Source: Sorex araneus (Eukaryota > Chordata > Mammalia > Eulipotyphla > Soricidae). From it: 64,000 nt of DNA. Below the pieces are notes generated by a model. The model saw nothing but the letters and a program-made list of their open reading frames with translations, was not told where the DNA came from and searched no databases. The translations under genes were made by a program, and so were the position numbers. The first letter of the stretch is position 1; every line of letters begins with the position of its first letter. This document shows, in pieces, positions 44,601 through 54,659 of this stretch. The stretch spans positions 112,979,552 through 113,043,551 of the forward strand of contig NC_073313.1 of the NCBI RefSeq assembly GCF_027595985.1, read 5' to 3'.

Positions 44601-44714
44601 AAAGAGAAATACATAACCCAGCAAAACAATACATTACATTCATTTCAAGGTCATAAAAGTAATTCAAAAGTTATTTGCACCCTTATATTAATAACATAAC
44701 TTACAATTATCAAT

Positions 44715-45920
44715 TGTGTATATTCAAAAAATAAATTTAAGAGGGGGCCTCACAGCAGCGCTCTATTTTGCCGCCTGTGTTCGGTAGTCTCATGCCGCTT
44801 CCCCAACCCCGGGGCCACCGATGGCAATGGGCAGGCAAAGGAAGGAATGGTGACTAGGTTGGTCAGTATTAATTGCAGTTTATTCCAATCTCATCTCCAT
44901 TCTCCTCTGATTCTCCTTTTGCTTCTCTCTCTCTGGATCCCCCCAGTCCACACTTACAGCATAGTTTATATAAAAATCATGTAAGGTGGGGATACAAAGG
45001 GGGGGTTGAACATTAACAAATCAACAAAGAGAAGTAAGGCCACTCCTTCAGGAGATTAACTCAAGAACAAAATCTCATCTAAGGAGATTACTCCACATTA
45101 CTAGGAGATCCTCTCAAGGATGGGATTGCATCCAGGGTGTGCTGCTTTCTTCTTTCCTCATCTCGTAATTCACTTAAGTAGTTGTAGTAAATTTACTTAA
45201 AATATTTCTAGCAATGTGATTTTGTATGAGCACAGTAAGAGATATATCAAGCTTAAAGTTTGGTTCATCCTGAGGAAATCCCACTATATATTCCAGACCA
45301 CAGTCCTCAGGCCAGGTTAGTCTTCCTAACCCCAGCAGGGTTCTTGTCCAGTTGTTACTCTTTGCATCATGACAGAATTTGTCTATCCATGCTCTTAACT
45401 TATAGTTAAGTATTGTGGCACTTTGGCCTGGCCCATTTCAATGGCAGGGTAGCTTACAGCTTGCCCTGAGTCCATTCAGTCCCTCGTTGGGATCCTGCTA
45501 TTGAGGTACTAGGAACTAAGGGCAACAGAGGCTTAAGTCGAGAAAGCACATGCCCAGGAGTAAATAGTATTCGGAGTCAATTAACTTCCAAATTGCAAAA
45601 GCATAATATTAACTGTCTACCTGTGCCTATACAAAAAGACATAGCTTTAAACTATGCAAAACATATAAGGAGGAGAGAAAGGCAATATATAACTTAGAAT
45701 ACAAGTTCAGTGTCCTTAGAAGGATCTGACCTTACAAGTTAACAGAATCTGATTAGGGGAAAAAGGTGATTAACTGGTTTGGGAAAAGAGTACAGATATG
45801 AGGTTACAGATAAAGAAAGGATTGGGGGTGTATCCAGAGTGCTTAAACCTAAGCTTCCTGTGGCAAAGGAGAAAGGGCACACCAATGTTATCCTAAAGTG
45901 TTTAGATCTATACTCCAACA
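44715..45920 (-). repeat. Probable solo LTR of an endogenous retrovirus
   Basis: On the minus strand this 1.2-kb block starts TGTTGG (45,920) and ends ACACA (44,715). A TATA box (ttttatataaac) lies at about 44,965-44,977 and an AATAAA signal at about 44,880, followed by a CpG-containing U5-like part. Flanking hexamers atcaat (44,709-44,714) and attaat (45,921-45,926) differ at one base. It sits between ancient L1 pieces and has no retroviral coding sequence. The left end is the less certain one. Confidence 0.5.
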
Positions 45921-45926
45921 ATTAAT

Positions 45927-46300
45927 AGGTGAAATCAACCCAAACTTTCATCCACAGATTACCGAATACATTGGGCAGGTATGGAATGGAATATGATCAT
46001 ATAACTAAAACAGATAAAATTAAGAAATTTGGGACAAATTCTCTATCTCTCTCTATATATATAACTTAAAGTGATAATATTAGGTAAAACAATGAAGTGA
46101 AAAACAATTTTTCAGATAGTTTCACTTGTATGGGAAATATAAATAATTGAAAGGAACTGACCAATAAAATCCCAGCAAAACTAGCTCCAAGACTCAATGA
46201 ATATTATGGTGGTTATTAGAGGGAAGAGGAAGTGAGTGTTTAAATGGGTAAATTGGAGTCTTTTTCAAAAACCAAAAGTCAAATTATTCCTAAACCAAAT
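45927..46300 (+). mobile_element. Ancient L1 3' end, heavily diverged
   Basis: The segments aaatcaacccaaactttcat, ccacagattaccgaatac and tggaatggaatatgatca fit the old L1 C-terminal region that precedes the LTR insertion. Homology fades before 46,300. Confidence 0.5.
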
Positions 46301-46314
46301 ATAAAGTCGGTTTG
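46301..46314. repeat. Left TSD of composite copy C
   Basis: The 14-bp ataaagtcggtttg is repeated exactly at 47,345-47,358, after the A-rich tail. Confidence 0.88.
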
Positions 46315-47344
46315 GCCCTCGGCCCAGATAAATCCGGAGCCGCTGAGCATGAATCGGACCCTCTGCGCCTAAAGACTTTGATTCCAAAGATGTAACACAT
46401 TCAGGCATCCAGCGCAGCATTCGATAGCGATGCACTGGGACACCAAACAGCTACAACTCTGTGCTGCCGGGGGTGGATTTTTTTCCTCCCCACCCTGTCT
46501 TCCTGCACGGAAAGCAGCAGGCTGGCGGCACCCAAGTGGCAGGCGCCATCTTCTGTGACTCCAAACCCACAGGTATTCGGATTTTACTTTTGGGGCTCCC
46601 AGGAACTCATGGGAAGGGGGCGTAACCGGCACGCCCTCGGCCCAGATAAATCCGGAGCCGCTGAGCGCGAATCGGACCCTCTGCGCCTAAAGACTTTGAA
46701 TTCAGAGACTTCTTACAGCAATGCACTGGGACTGTGAGCTGGGCTATGTAATTTCTGGCAGAATTTTCCCTGGACTTTATACAGAAATCCAAAACCGAGC
46801 AGACGCTGCCGCGTCCGCGCGACTTAACATTTATAATTGTCAGCAATGTGAAACGGTTCCATTTGAACAGGTCTGACTTGGGGGAGAAACTCCAAATAAT
46901 AACAGTAAGTTTTTGTTGAAATATTGAAGGTTTTTAATGTAGCAGCCACCTATGGACTGTGAACTAAGCGAAAGCCCCACGCTAGCCGACGTGGCTTGGC
47001 GTACACCATACTATGAGGCGCAGGAAGGGGGATGAGGGGGAAAAAGAAAAAAAAAGGGAAAAGGAAAAAGAAAAAAAAGAGAGAGAGAGTTATGTCAACT
47101 ATAGTGAGTTTTGTGTTGAATTATGGAATGTAATCAAGGTAAAGAAAAAATGAAATGAAATTCATTAGTTATACAGTAGGGGGTAGGGGGTGGGGGCGGG
47201 GGGTATACTGGGGTTTCTGGTGGTGGAATATGGGCACTGGTGAAGGGATGGGTGTTTGAATATTGTATAACTGACATATAAACCTGAGAACTTTGTAACT
47301 TTCCACATGGTGATTTAATAAAAATTTAAAATAAAAAAATAAAA
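46315..47344 (+). mobile_element. Composite non-autonomous element, copy C (best-defined)
   Basis: This 1,030-bp element has a perfect 14-bp TSD. It begins gccctcggcccagataaatc, and a second unit with the same start lies 318 bp downstream at 46,633. About 70 bp of the two units are nearly identical. The core has ctggcagaattttccctgg, acagaaatccaaaaccgagc and gtctgacttgggggagaaac. A second block with gactgtgaactaagc (46,955-46,969) and a GA-rich tract (47,036-47,090) follow, then the L1-like 3' part and an A-rich tail. No ORF is supported; the 87-residue minus frame at 46,632-46,369 looks incidental. Confidence 0.85.
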
Positions 47345-47358
47345 ATAAAGTCGGTTTG
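47345..47358. repeat. Right TSD of composite copy C
   Basis: This is an exact copy of 46,301-46,314. Confidence 0.88.
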
Positions 47359-47417
47359 ATGAAAATTACAGTGAAAGTCAATGATATAGAAAGCAATACA
47401 AAGTGTCAATGAAACAA
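47359..47417 (+). mobile_element. Old L1 ORF2 fragment, first piece
   Basis: The reading INDIE-like (gtcaatgatatagaaag) aligns with the linker between endonuclease and RT. It is interrupted by an L1 3'UTR insertion. Confidence 0.65.
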
Positions 47418-47432
47418 GGGATTTGTTTTTTG

Positions 47433-47777
47433 TTCTTATTGCCATCTTCTTTTTTAAAAAGTTTATTAGAGAATCACTGTGATGTACAGTTACAATCTTA
47501 TGAACTTTTGTGTTTGCATTTTACTCATACAGTGATCGTTTACCCATCCCTCCACCATTCACCTCCACCAGTGATCCCAGTATCCCTCTCACCACCCTCA
47601 CTCCATCCCCCACCACCCCACCCTGCCTCTTTGGCAGGGCAGTCCTCTTTGTTCTCTCTCCTTTTGAGTGTTGTAGTTTGCAATAGAGGTGTTGAGTGGC
47701 CATCATGTTAGGTCTATAGTCTACTTTCAGCTTGCATCTTCCAACCCGAATGGGTCCTCCCAACATCCTCTACTTGG
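47433..47777 (-). mobile_element. 5'-truncated L1 3'UTR
   Basis: The block holds the reverse-complement 3'UTR only, from gtttattagagaatcactgt to tcctctacttgg. The flanks gggatttgttttttg (47,418-47,432) and gggatttgttctttc (47,778-47,792) agree at 13 of 15 positions. Confidence 0.82.
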
Positions 47778-48879
47778 GGGATTTGTTCTTTCTAAAACTA
47801 GCAAAACCTTAGCTAAAATCACTAAGGTAAAAAGAGAAGAATACCAAATACATAAGATCAAATATGATGAGAAAAATCAAAATAGAAACTTCAGAAGTTC
47901 AAAAAAAAAATCATGAGGTTACTATGAACAACTTTATGCCGTCAAGGTTGAAAACCTAAAAGAAATGGATGATTTCTTAGAATCATAATAACTCCCAAAA
48001 TTGAACCAAGAGGAAAGAAAAAACCTGAATAGACCAATAGAAACAACCAGTGCTGGCACAGATTCGGAGAGAAAGAGACTTTTATTCATTGTTGGTGATA
48101 ATGCTGACTGGGTCCACCTTTTTGGAAAACAATATGGGAATTTCTCAAAAAACTAGAAATTGAGCTTTTATTTCCTAAAATACCACTTCTGGAATATACC
48201 CTAGGGGTTCAAAAACCACAATAGAAATGACATCTGGACTTGTATGTTCATTGCAGCACTGTTCACAATAGCCAGAATCTGGAAACAACCCAAGTGCCTG
48301 AGAACAGACGACTGGTTAAAGAAACTTTTGTATATATACACAACAGAATTCTATGAAGCTGTTATAAAAATGAAGTCATTAAATGTTCTTATAAGTGGAT
48401 GGACATGGAGAGTATCATGCTAAGTGAAAATGAGTCAGAAAGAACGGAGCAGACATAGAATGACTGCACTAATTTTTGGAATAAAAAATAACAAAGTATG
48501 AGACTAACACTCAAGGACAGTAGAAATAGTGGCCAGAAGTATTGCTCCATGATTGGAAACCTGCCTCATTAGCTGAAGGAGAAGGCAGTTGGGATAGAGA
48601 AGAGACAACTAAGTCAATGATGATTGGAGGGATGGCTTGGGATGGGAAATGTGTGCTGAAAGTATACAGAGGATCAAACATGATGGCCTCTCAGTATCAG
48701 TATGTAAACAATAATGCCCCAAAGTAGAGAGAAAGAAAGAAAGTGCTTGCATAGAGGCAGGGTTTGGGGGAGTGGGAGGAGGGATACTGGGAACATTGGT
48801 AGTGGGAAACCTACACTGGTGGAGGGATGGGTGTTTGATTATTTTATGACAGAAACTCAATCATGAAAGTTTTGTAACT
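47778..48879 (+). mobile_element. Old L1, ORF2 linker then ORF2 end and 3'UTR
   Basis: ORF2 linker sequence (SKTSKTLAKITKVKRE) runs to about 48,040, then the reading jumps to the Cys-motif region, a large internal deletion. TGA at 48,105-48,107 follows the Cys motif position. The 3'UTR is split by the twin-primed L1 at 48,880 and ends at about 50,510. Confidence 0.8.
48865..48879. repeat. Left TSD of twin-primed L1
   Basis: The 15-bp gaaagttttgtaact is repeated at 50,466-50,480. Confidence 0.88.
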
Positions 48880-49500
48880 GTATTGATCTGCATCTCTCTG
48901 ATGATTAGTGATGTAGAGCACTTTTTTCATGTGCCTTTTGGCCATTCGTATCTCTTCCTTGGTAAAGTTTCTGTTCATTTCTTCGCCCCTTTTTTTGATG
49001 GGGTTGGATGTTTTCTTCTTGTAGAGTTCAACCAGTGCTTTATATACCATTGATATCAACCCCTTATCTGATGGGTATTATGTAAATATCCTTTCCCATT
49101 CTGTAGATAGTCTTTGTATTCTGGTCGCTGTATCTTTTGTGGTGCAGAAGCTTTTTAGTTTAATGTAGTCCTATTTGTTGATCTCTGTTTTTACTAGATT
49201 GCTTAGTTCCGTGTCATCTTTGAAGATACCTTTATCTTCAATATCCTGGAGGGTTTTTGCCTACCTTGTCTTCAATGTACCTTATGGTTTGTGGTCTGAT
49301 GTTGAGGTCTTTAATCCATTTTGATCTGACTTTTGTGCATGGTGTCAGGTCGAGTTCTAAGCCTATTTTTTTGCATGTGGTTGTCCAGTTGTGCCAGCAC
49401 CATTTGTTAAAGAGACTTTCCTTGCTCCACTTCACATCTCTTGCACCTTTATCAAAGATTAGATGATCATACATTTGAGGTTGTGTGTGGGGATATTCCA
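48880..49500 (-). mobile_element. L1 insertion, inverted 5' part
   Basis: ORF2 from the [16 protein letters not shown] region down to the REMQI region lies in minus orientation. It directly abuts, in inverted order, the plus-oriented part starting at 49,501. The two parts are adjacent in L1, with only about 10 nt lost. Confidence 0.9.
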
Positions 49501-50465
49501 CCATGAGATACCACCTCCTACCACAGAGGCTAGCACACATCCAAAAGAACAAAAGCAACTGCTGTTGGAGAGGATGTGGGGAGAAAGGGACCCTTCTACA
49601 CTGCTGGTGGGAATGTCGGCTAGTTCAGCCCTTTTGGAAAACAATATGGACGATTCTTAAAAAACTAGAAGTTGAGCTCCCATTTGACCCAGCAATACCA
49701 CTGCTGGGAATATATCCCAGAAAAGCCAAAAAGTATAGTCGAAATGACATCTGCACTTATATGTTAATCGCAGCACTGTTTACAATGGCCAGAATCTGGA
49801 AAAAACCCGAGTGCCCTAGAACAGATGACTGGTTGAAGAAATTCTGGTACATCTATACAATGGAATACTATGCAGCTGTTAGAAAGAATGAGGTCATGAC
49901 GTTTGCATATAAGTGGATCAGCATGGAAAGTATTATGCTAAGTGAAATGAGTCAGAAAGAGAGAGACAGACATAGAAAGATTGCACTCATCTGTGGACTA
50001 TAGAATAATAGACTATAAGACTAACACCCAAGAATAGTAGAAATAAGTACCAGGAGGTTGTCTCCATGGCTTGGAGGCTGGTCTCTCATTCTGGGCAACT
50101 CAGAGAAGGGAACACCAAGTAAAATGTGGTTGGAGGTCATGTGGGGGAAAGATGATGCGGGCCGAATATAGACTAGAGTCTGAACACAATGGCCACTCAA
50201 CACCTTTATTGCAAACCACAACACCTAATCAGAGAGAGAGAACAAAAGGGAATACCCTGCCATAGTGGCAGTGTGGGGTGGGGGGAGACGGGACTGGGGA
50301 GGGGGGGAGGGACGTTGGGTTTACTGGTGGTGTGGAGAATGGGCACTGGTGAAGGGATGGGTTATCAAACTTTGTAAGGGAGAAACATGAGCACAAAAAT
50401 GTATAAATCTGTAACTGTACCCTCACGTTGACTCACAAATTAAAAATAAACTATTGATTAAAAAA
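49501..50465 (+). mobile_element. L1 insertion, direct 3' part
   Basis: The ORF2 C-terminus is open at 49,485-50,003, with CGG after the Cys motif at 49,617-49,619. It is followed by the young-type 3'UTR, a G-rich run (50,276-50,312) and an A-tail. The whole insertion (48,880-50,465) has a 15-bp TSD. At the inversion point, cc is shared by both sides. Confidence 0.9.
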
Positions 50466-50480
50466 GAAAGTTTTGTAACT
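50466..50480. repeat. Right TSD of twin-primed L1
   Basis: This is an exact copy of 48,865-48,879. The older L1 3' terminus resumes after it and ends at about 50,510. Confidence 0.88.
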
Positions 50481-50510
50481 ATCTCATGCTTATTCAATTA
50501 AAAATAAAAA

Positions 50511-50770
50511 TTCACTGTATCGCTGTCATCACATTGTTCATTGATTTACTCGTGCAGGCGCCAGTACTATCTTCATTAGTCCCAGCCCTGAGATTTTAGC
50601 AGCCTCTCCTTACTCGTTTTTCCCAATGAATGGGGACTCTTTTCAGGGTAAGGGGAATGAGACCTGTTATTGTTACTGTATTTGTCATATTGAATACACC
50701 ACGGAGAGCTTGCCAGACTCTTCCATGCGGGCAGGATACTCTCAGAAGCTTGCCCGGCTCTCTCTGAGAG
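50511..50770 (-). repeat. LINE-tailed SINE, long form
   Basis: The minus-strand reading has the aagcttctgagagtatcctg and gtggtgtattcaatatgac motifs. It also has the extra segment with ccttaccctgaaaagagtcc and the RTE-like end. The tail at the left edge is a tcactgtatcgctgtcatca-type repeat. Confidence 0.72.
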
Positions 50771-50830
50771 GTATATATGTATGTATATATATATACATAT
50801 ATATAGATAATATATATAGATATATTTGCC
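50771..50830. repeat. AT-rich simple sequence
   Basis: Interrupted tatatg/tatata repeats replace the expected head of the adjacent SINE. Confidence 0.75.
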
Positions 50831-51120
50831 GTTATTATGATGTGCTGTGCCATTATGATGATGTGCTGTGCAGGCACAAAGCGGCCGCGAGGTCCAGGAA
50901 TATGTTCACTCATGCATGAGGCTAGGCCTGAGCATGTGGGAAGAGGCAGTTGGGTAGTGGAGGTCAGTCAACTGCCAGGGGGCTGGGTCCCTTAGGGCGG
51001 TGAGGGCTCTCACCTGCTCCCTTCTGGGGAACCTCTGCTGCAGAGTCTGGTGGCATGGTTATGGGGGCCTCATTTTATGCTCCCTTCCGGGAGAAGCAGC
51101 CGTGAGTACTTTTTTTCACT
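50831..51120. other. Unidentified GC-rich segment
   Basis: Two copies of atgatgtgctgtgc (near 50,840 and 50,858) are followed by gcggccgc and about 230 bp of GC-rich sequence. No coding or repeat match is recognised. Confidence 0.35.
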
Positions 51121-51354
51121 TATCCAGTGAAAAAATTAAACTTAGAAAAAATAGAAATGTTGACTTAGGTACTGTGGTTTACAAAACCATTATAGATAAG
51201 GTTTCATATATAAAACATTCCAGCAGCACGCACTCCACCATTGTTCCAGTGTGTTCTTCCAATTCTTCCCACTGCCACCACCTGAAAACCAGTTCTCAGT
51301 TTATGATGCTTTGAAGCTTTTGTTATTTCCCTATTGTTCTATTTTTTTGTTTTG

Positions 51355-51515
51355 TTTTTAGGGTGTTTAGCCATATTCAGTGGTATTTAAGTCTTACTCC
51401 TGGTTCTGCTCTCTGGGATCACTCCCCACAACCATAAAGTGTGGAGGATCAAAACCAGGTTAGCCACAAGCAAGACAAGTGCCATGCCTGCTGTATTATC
51501 TCATGATCGCCTGTC
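51355..51515 (-). repeat. SOR-type SINE
   Basis: The motifs ttactcctggttctgctctc, gggatcactccccacaac and ggatcaaaaccaggttagcc are the reverse of the family body and B-box. Confidence 0.7.
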
Positions 51516-52489
51516 TACTGCATTTCTTGATATCCCACATATGAGAGAAATAATTCTGTATTTCTTGACAAGTTGATATTCAAGTGTTTGAGAAAGAGAA
51601 TAGTGAAGGTTAACCCTAAGTTTGAAAGAATAGTGGTGCTGCACTTTACTAAAACAAGGAATACTTAAAGGAAAGCAGGATGAACCTCACCAAGAGCAGA
51701 CCAGGAGGAAAACCCAGGTATGCGGGTACCCATTACTGAGATCTCCAAGCCTGCTTGGATCTGGACAGGGCCTCCTCCACCCAGAACTCCAGTTTTCCAG
51801 TAGCTTGGCAGTCACACCCACAAACTTTCCCCAGCACCATGTAATCTCATCAACAGCCAATATTTAGGGACTATAAAACAAAGCTCCCAGAAGAGAGCAA
51901 TGCAGAATCTCCTTCCCCTGCGCCAGGCTATTTTCTTCAGGGACCCCTAGGAGGGGGGCGGGTTGAGTCTTCTTCCCTGCCCAAAGCAGAACCTCAGCAG
52001 CTGAAAACCTCCAGAACCCAACCACAGTCATGCTCAAGGCCTCTCTCTCAGGTAATAAATGTAATCAATGTTAAATAATACATGATTATTTATATTATAA
52101 TCAAAGTAAACAGTAAATTTAAATGAGAAATCAAAGTAAATTTAAATAATAAATCTAAGCAAACAATAAATTAAGAATAATTAAAGTAAATAATAGACTT
52201 ACTCAATGCTATGAGCATTGAGTAAAAAAGAGACCATACTAGTAAAATGATAGCCAGTGCTACAGGTGAGAGGCCTGCGAAGTGAAGTCAAAATAATAGC
52301 TGAGGTCAAGCAGAGTATCTCTGACTGTTAGAGATGCTAGAGGAATCAGAATAGTGGGGGGAAATGCATAGTTTTTTCTTGTGTTCTTAAAGCTTTCTTT
52401 ATCAGAGTAACTTGTATTTGCCCAAAATGCTTATACAATTATAGAACAATATCCTACTTATTGATTTTTCTTGATTTTTTGTTTTTATT
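51516..52489. other. No gene; AT-rich tandem-like region and small hairpin
   Basis: At 52,060-52,200 an imperfect unit around aatcaaagtaaatttaaat recurs. Positions 52,200-52,224 form a perfect 11-bp inverted repeat (tactcaatgct) around a 3-nt loop. Confidence 0.55.
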
Positions 52490-52625
52490 TGAGCCAAATT
52501 GAGTGGATGCTTGAGGGATATACCTGACCCATTTTTCAGGGGTCACTCTTGCTGTGCCCAGTATATCATACTCTTCTGCGGATCATGGGCCCTATAGCCC
52601 TTTGAGGAATCTCTCCAGTTCCCCT
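52490..52625 (-). repeat. SOR-type SINE, diverged
   Basis: The body (caggggtcactcttgctgtg) and head (ggaatctctccagttcc) are recognisable in reverse. Confidence 0.6.
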
Positions 52626-53755
52626 TTTATTTATTCAATTTGAGAGGTTCTGAAGAGTGTCCAAGGGAGTAATTACAATTATTTCAGTATTGGCAAGTTG
52701 TCTTGACTACTGTTATAATAAAGTACCATTAGAATGTTTTATGTGGAAACAAACTGAGAAAGAAAAATAACTAAGCAGATGAATGATTTCAGTATGTTTT
52801 AGTTAAAGGCATGTTTAAATCTTGATAGGTTCTTTGGGGAGCTATATTTGTGCTCAAAATGTCATAGTCCTCAGGATAAACTCAGAATACCACCCTGATG
52901 AGAATAATCATGATGAACTTAGGGATGATATTACTTGAGCCTCATGGTTTAGATGGGCTTGTTATACATGATTGCGCTTGTCTTGCCAAAACTGTTTAAC
53001 ACAGGCCTTGTTTTCTCTAGAGAATAGTTTGAATAGACAGCTTATCAGTATTTATTATCTGAAATTAAATTGGTTAGGAACTTCCCTGCACGTTATTTTA
53101 TTTTGTTGACTCATGCTACTAATATCCTGCTCTATAATTAAGGGGAAAATCCCCTTAGTCTTATCTAACATATTTTGTTTGTTGAAAGAATTTTAGGTTT
53201 ATCAACCAACACAGACCACAATTCAGGATATGAGCTTCATGCAAAACTTCATGAATTTAGTTGGAAGTGTTAATTGGTATCAGTTGGAAGACTGATTTAT
53301 TTCTTTGTTATTTGAACAAATAAGCTATTTGGAGGCATTTATGGAAGTTTCGTTCATAGATGTTGAAGGACATAACCTAGTTTAACCTTTCACTCACCAA
53401 AAGTCTTTTTCTAACAGGATCAATGCTGCATGCCTCTGAGAAACAATCCTGATTATTTAGCTAATGTCAATGAGTAAAAAATTGCAAAGATACAAAACAG
53501 GCAACTTCAAATAACTGTCTACAAACCTAAACTGCATCAGTGGCTCATAAACACCAGAGAAATACATTAAAATTAATTCATAAATAAAACTTGATTCCTG
53601 GGAACCAGCCACATTATTCAGCTTAGGAGATCATGATTTACTGAGAGTTTAGGTAAAAAACTAGGGACCTGTTTTTCAAAATTTCTTCTTATGATTTGGA
53701 GAACCACCCAAAGATAGAAAATAATTTTCCAAAGTATCTCATCTAGGTGTTCAGA
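52626..53755. other. Unique sequence, no gene
   Basis: No ORF, RNA gene or repeat is supported here. Confidence 0.5.
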
Positions 53756-53756
53756 A

Positions 53757-53935
53757 TGTTCTGGAGTGATAATACAGCAGGATGGATGCTTATCATCTAG
53801 GCAGCTAACCCGCGTTCAATCCTCACCACTGCAAATAAGGCCCTGAGACCCACTGGTGGTGATACCTGAGTGCTCAGCTTGGAGTAAGCCCTGAGAACCT
53901 CCATATGTACTTCCACAAAGAAAACGAAGCAAACA
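53757..53935 (+). repeat. SOR-type SINE
   Basis: The motifs ctggagtgataatacagcag, taacccgcgttcaatcctca and ctgagtgctcagcttggagt appear in family order. Confidence 0.7.
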
Positions 53936-54024
53936 GAATGTGCTGGTTTAGATTTAAGACACTTCTGCTTCCAAAATAAAGGTAAATTTGGACAAATATG
54001 GAAAATTTCTTTAAAAACATTTAA

Positions 54025-54110
54025 CTCTGTGAAGGAAATAAAATATGATATAAAGAAATGGAGTCAAATTACTGTTCATGAGTTGGAAGGATTAATATTG
54101 TCAAAACATG
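54025..54110 (+). mobile_element. Ancient L1 ORF2 scrap
   Basis: The reading KEIKYDIKKW followed by ggattaatattgtcaaaa matches the ORF2 [10 protein letters not shown] and GRINVVK regions. It is interrupted by the SINE. Confidence 0.65.
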
Positions 54111-54118
54111 AACCAGAG

Positions 54119-54333
54119 GGCCAGAGCGATAGAACATTGGGGAGGGTCTTTCTTTGGCACGAGGTTGACCTGGGTTCAATCCCCAGCATCTCATGTCTTC
54201 CCCCAAGCCCTTCTAGGAGTGATCCGTGAGTGCAAAGCCAGACGTCAGCCCTGAGTAAAATGGGTGTGGCCAAAACTTCACTATGTACATGCCCCAGCAA
54301 AAACAAAAACAAAACACAAATAGTTGGAATCCC
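54119..54333 (+). repeat. SOR-type SINE with candidate TSD
   Basis: The head ggccagagcgatagaacatt, the B-box gggttcaatccccagcatc and the body are clear, with an aaaac-rich tail. The flanks caaaacatgaaccagag and caaaacatgagccagag agree at 16 of 17 positions. A second SINE-like head follows at 54,343-54,400, so part of that match may be SINE sequence. Confidence 0.72.
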
Positions 54334-54519
54334 AAAACATGAGCCAGAGAGTTGGTACAACAGATTTCTTGCCTTGCACGCAACCAAACTGGATTCTAAT
54401 CATATATCTATTAATCACGATAAGTTGGCTTTGTTGATTTATCTTCCAATTCTATTTGCATTTATTTAAGTTTTGTTGGAACAATTAATATGAAATAAAT
54501 TTGTTATATGCCTGATAAT

Positions 54520-54645
54520 AAGGCAGACTAGGGGATGGCAGGGACCCTGGTGATACTGGTATTAGAATTGGTGTTACAATACAATTCTATTATAAAAAGT
54601 TTGTAAATCATGTTGTCTTAATTAAAATGAATATATATCAAAATA
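54520..54645 (+). repeat. Old L1-type 3' end
   Basis: The sequence gggatggcagggaccctggt, attggtgttacaatacaa and gtttgtaaatcatgttg is the diverged LINE terminus also seen at 19.5 and 57.9 kb. Confidence 0.5.
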
Positions 54646-54659
54646 TATGCCTCTAGAAG

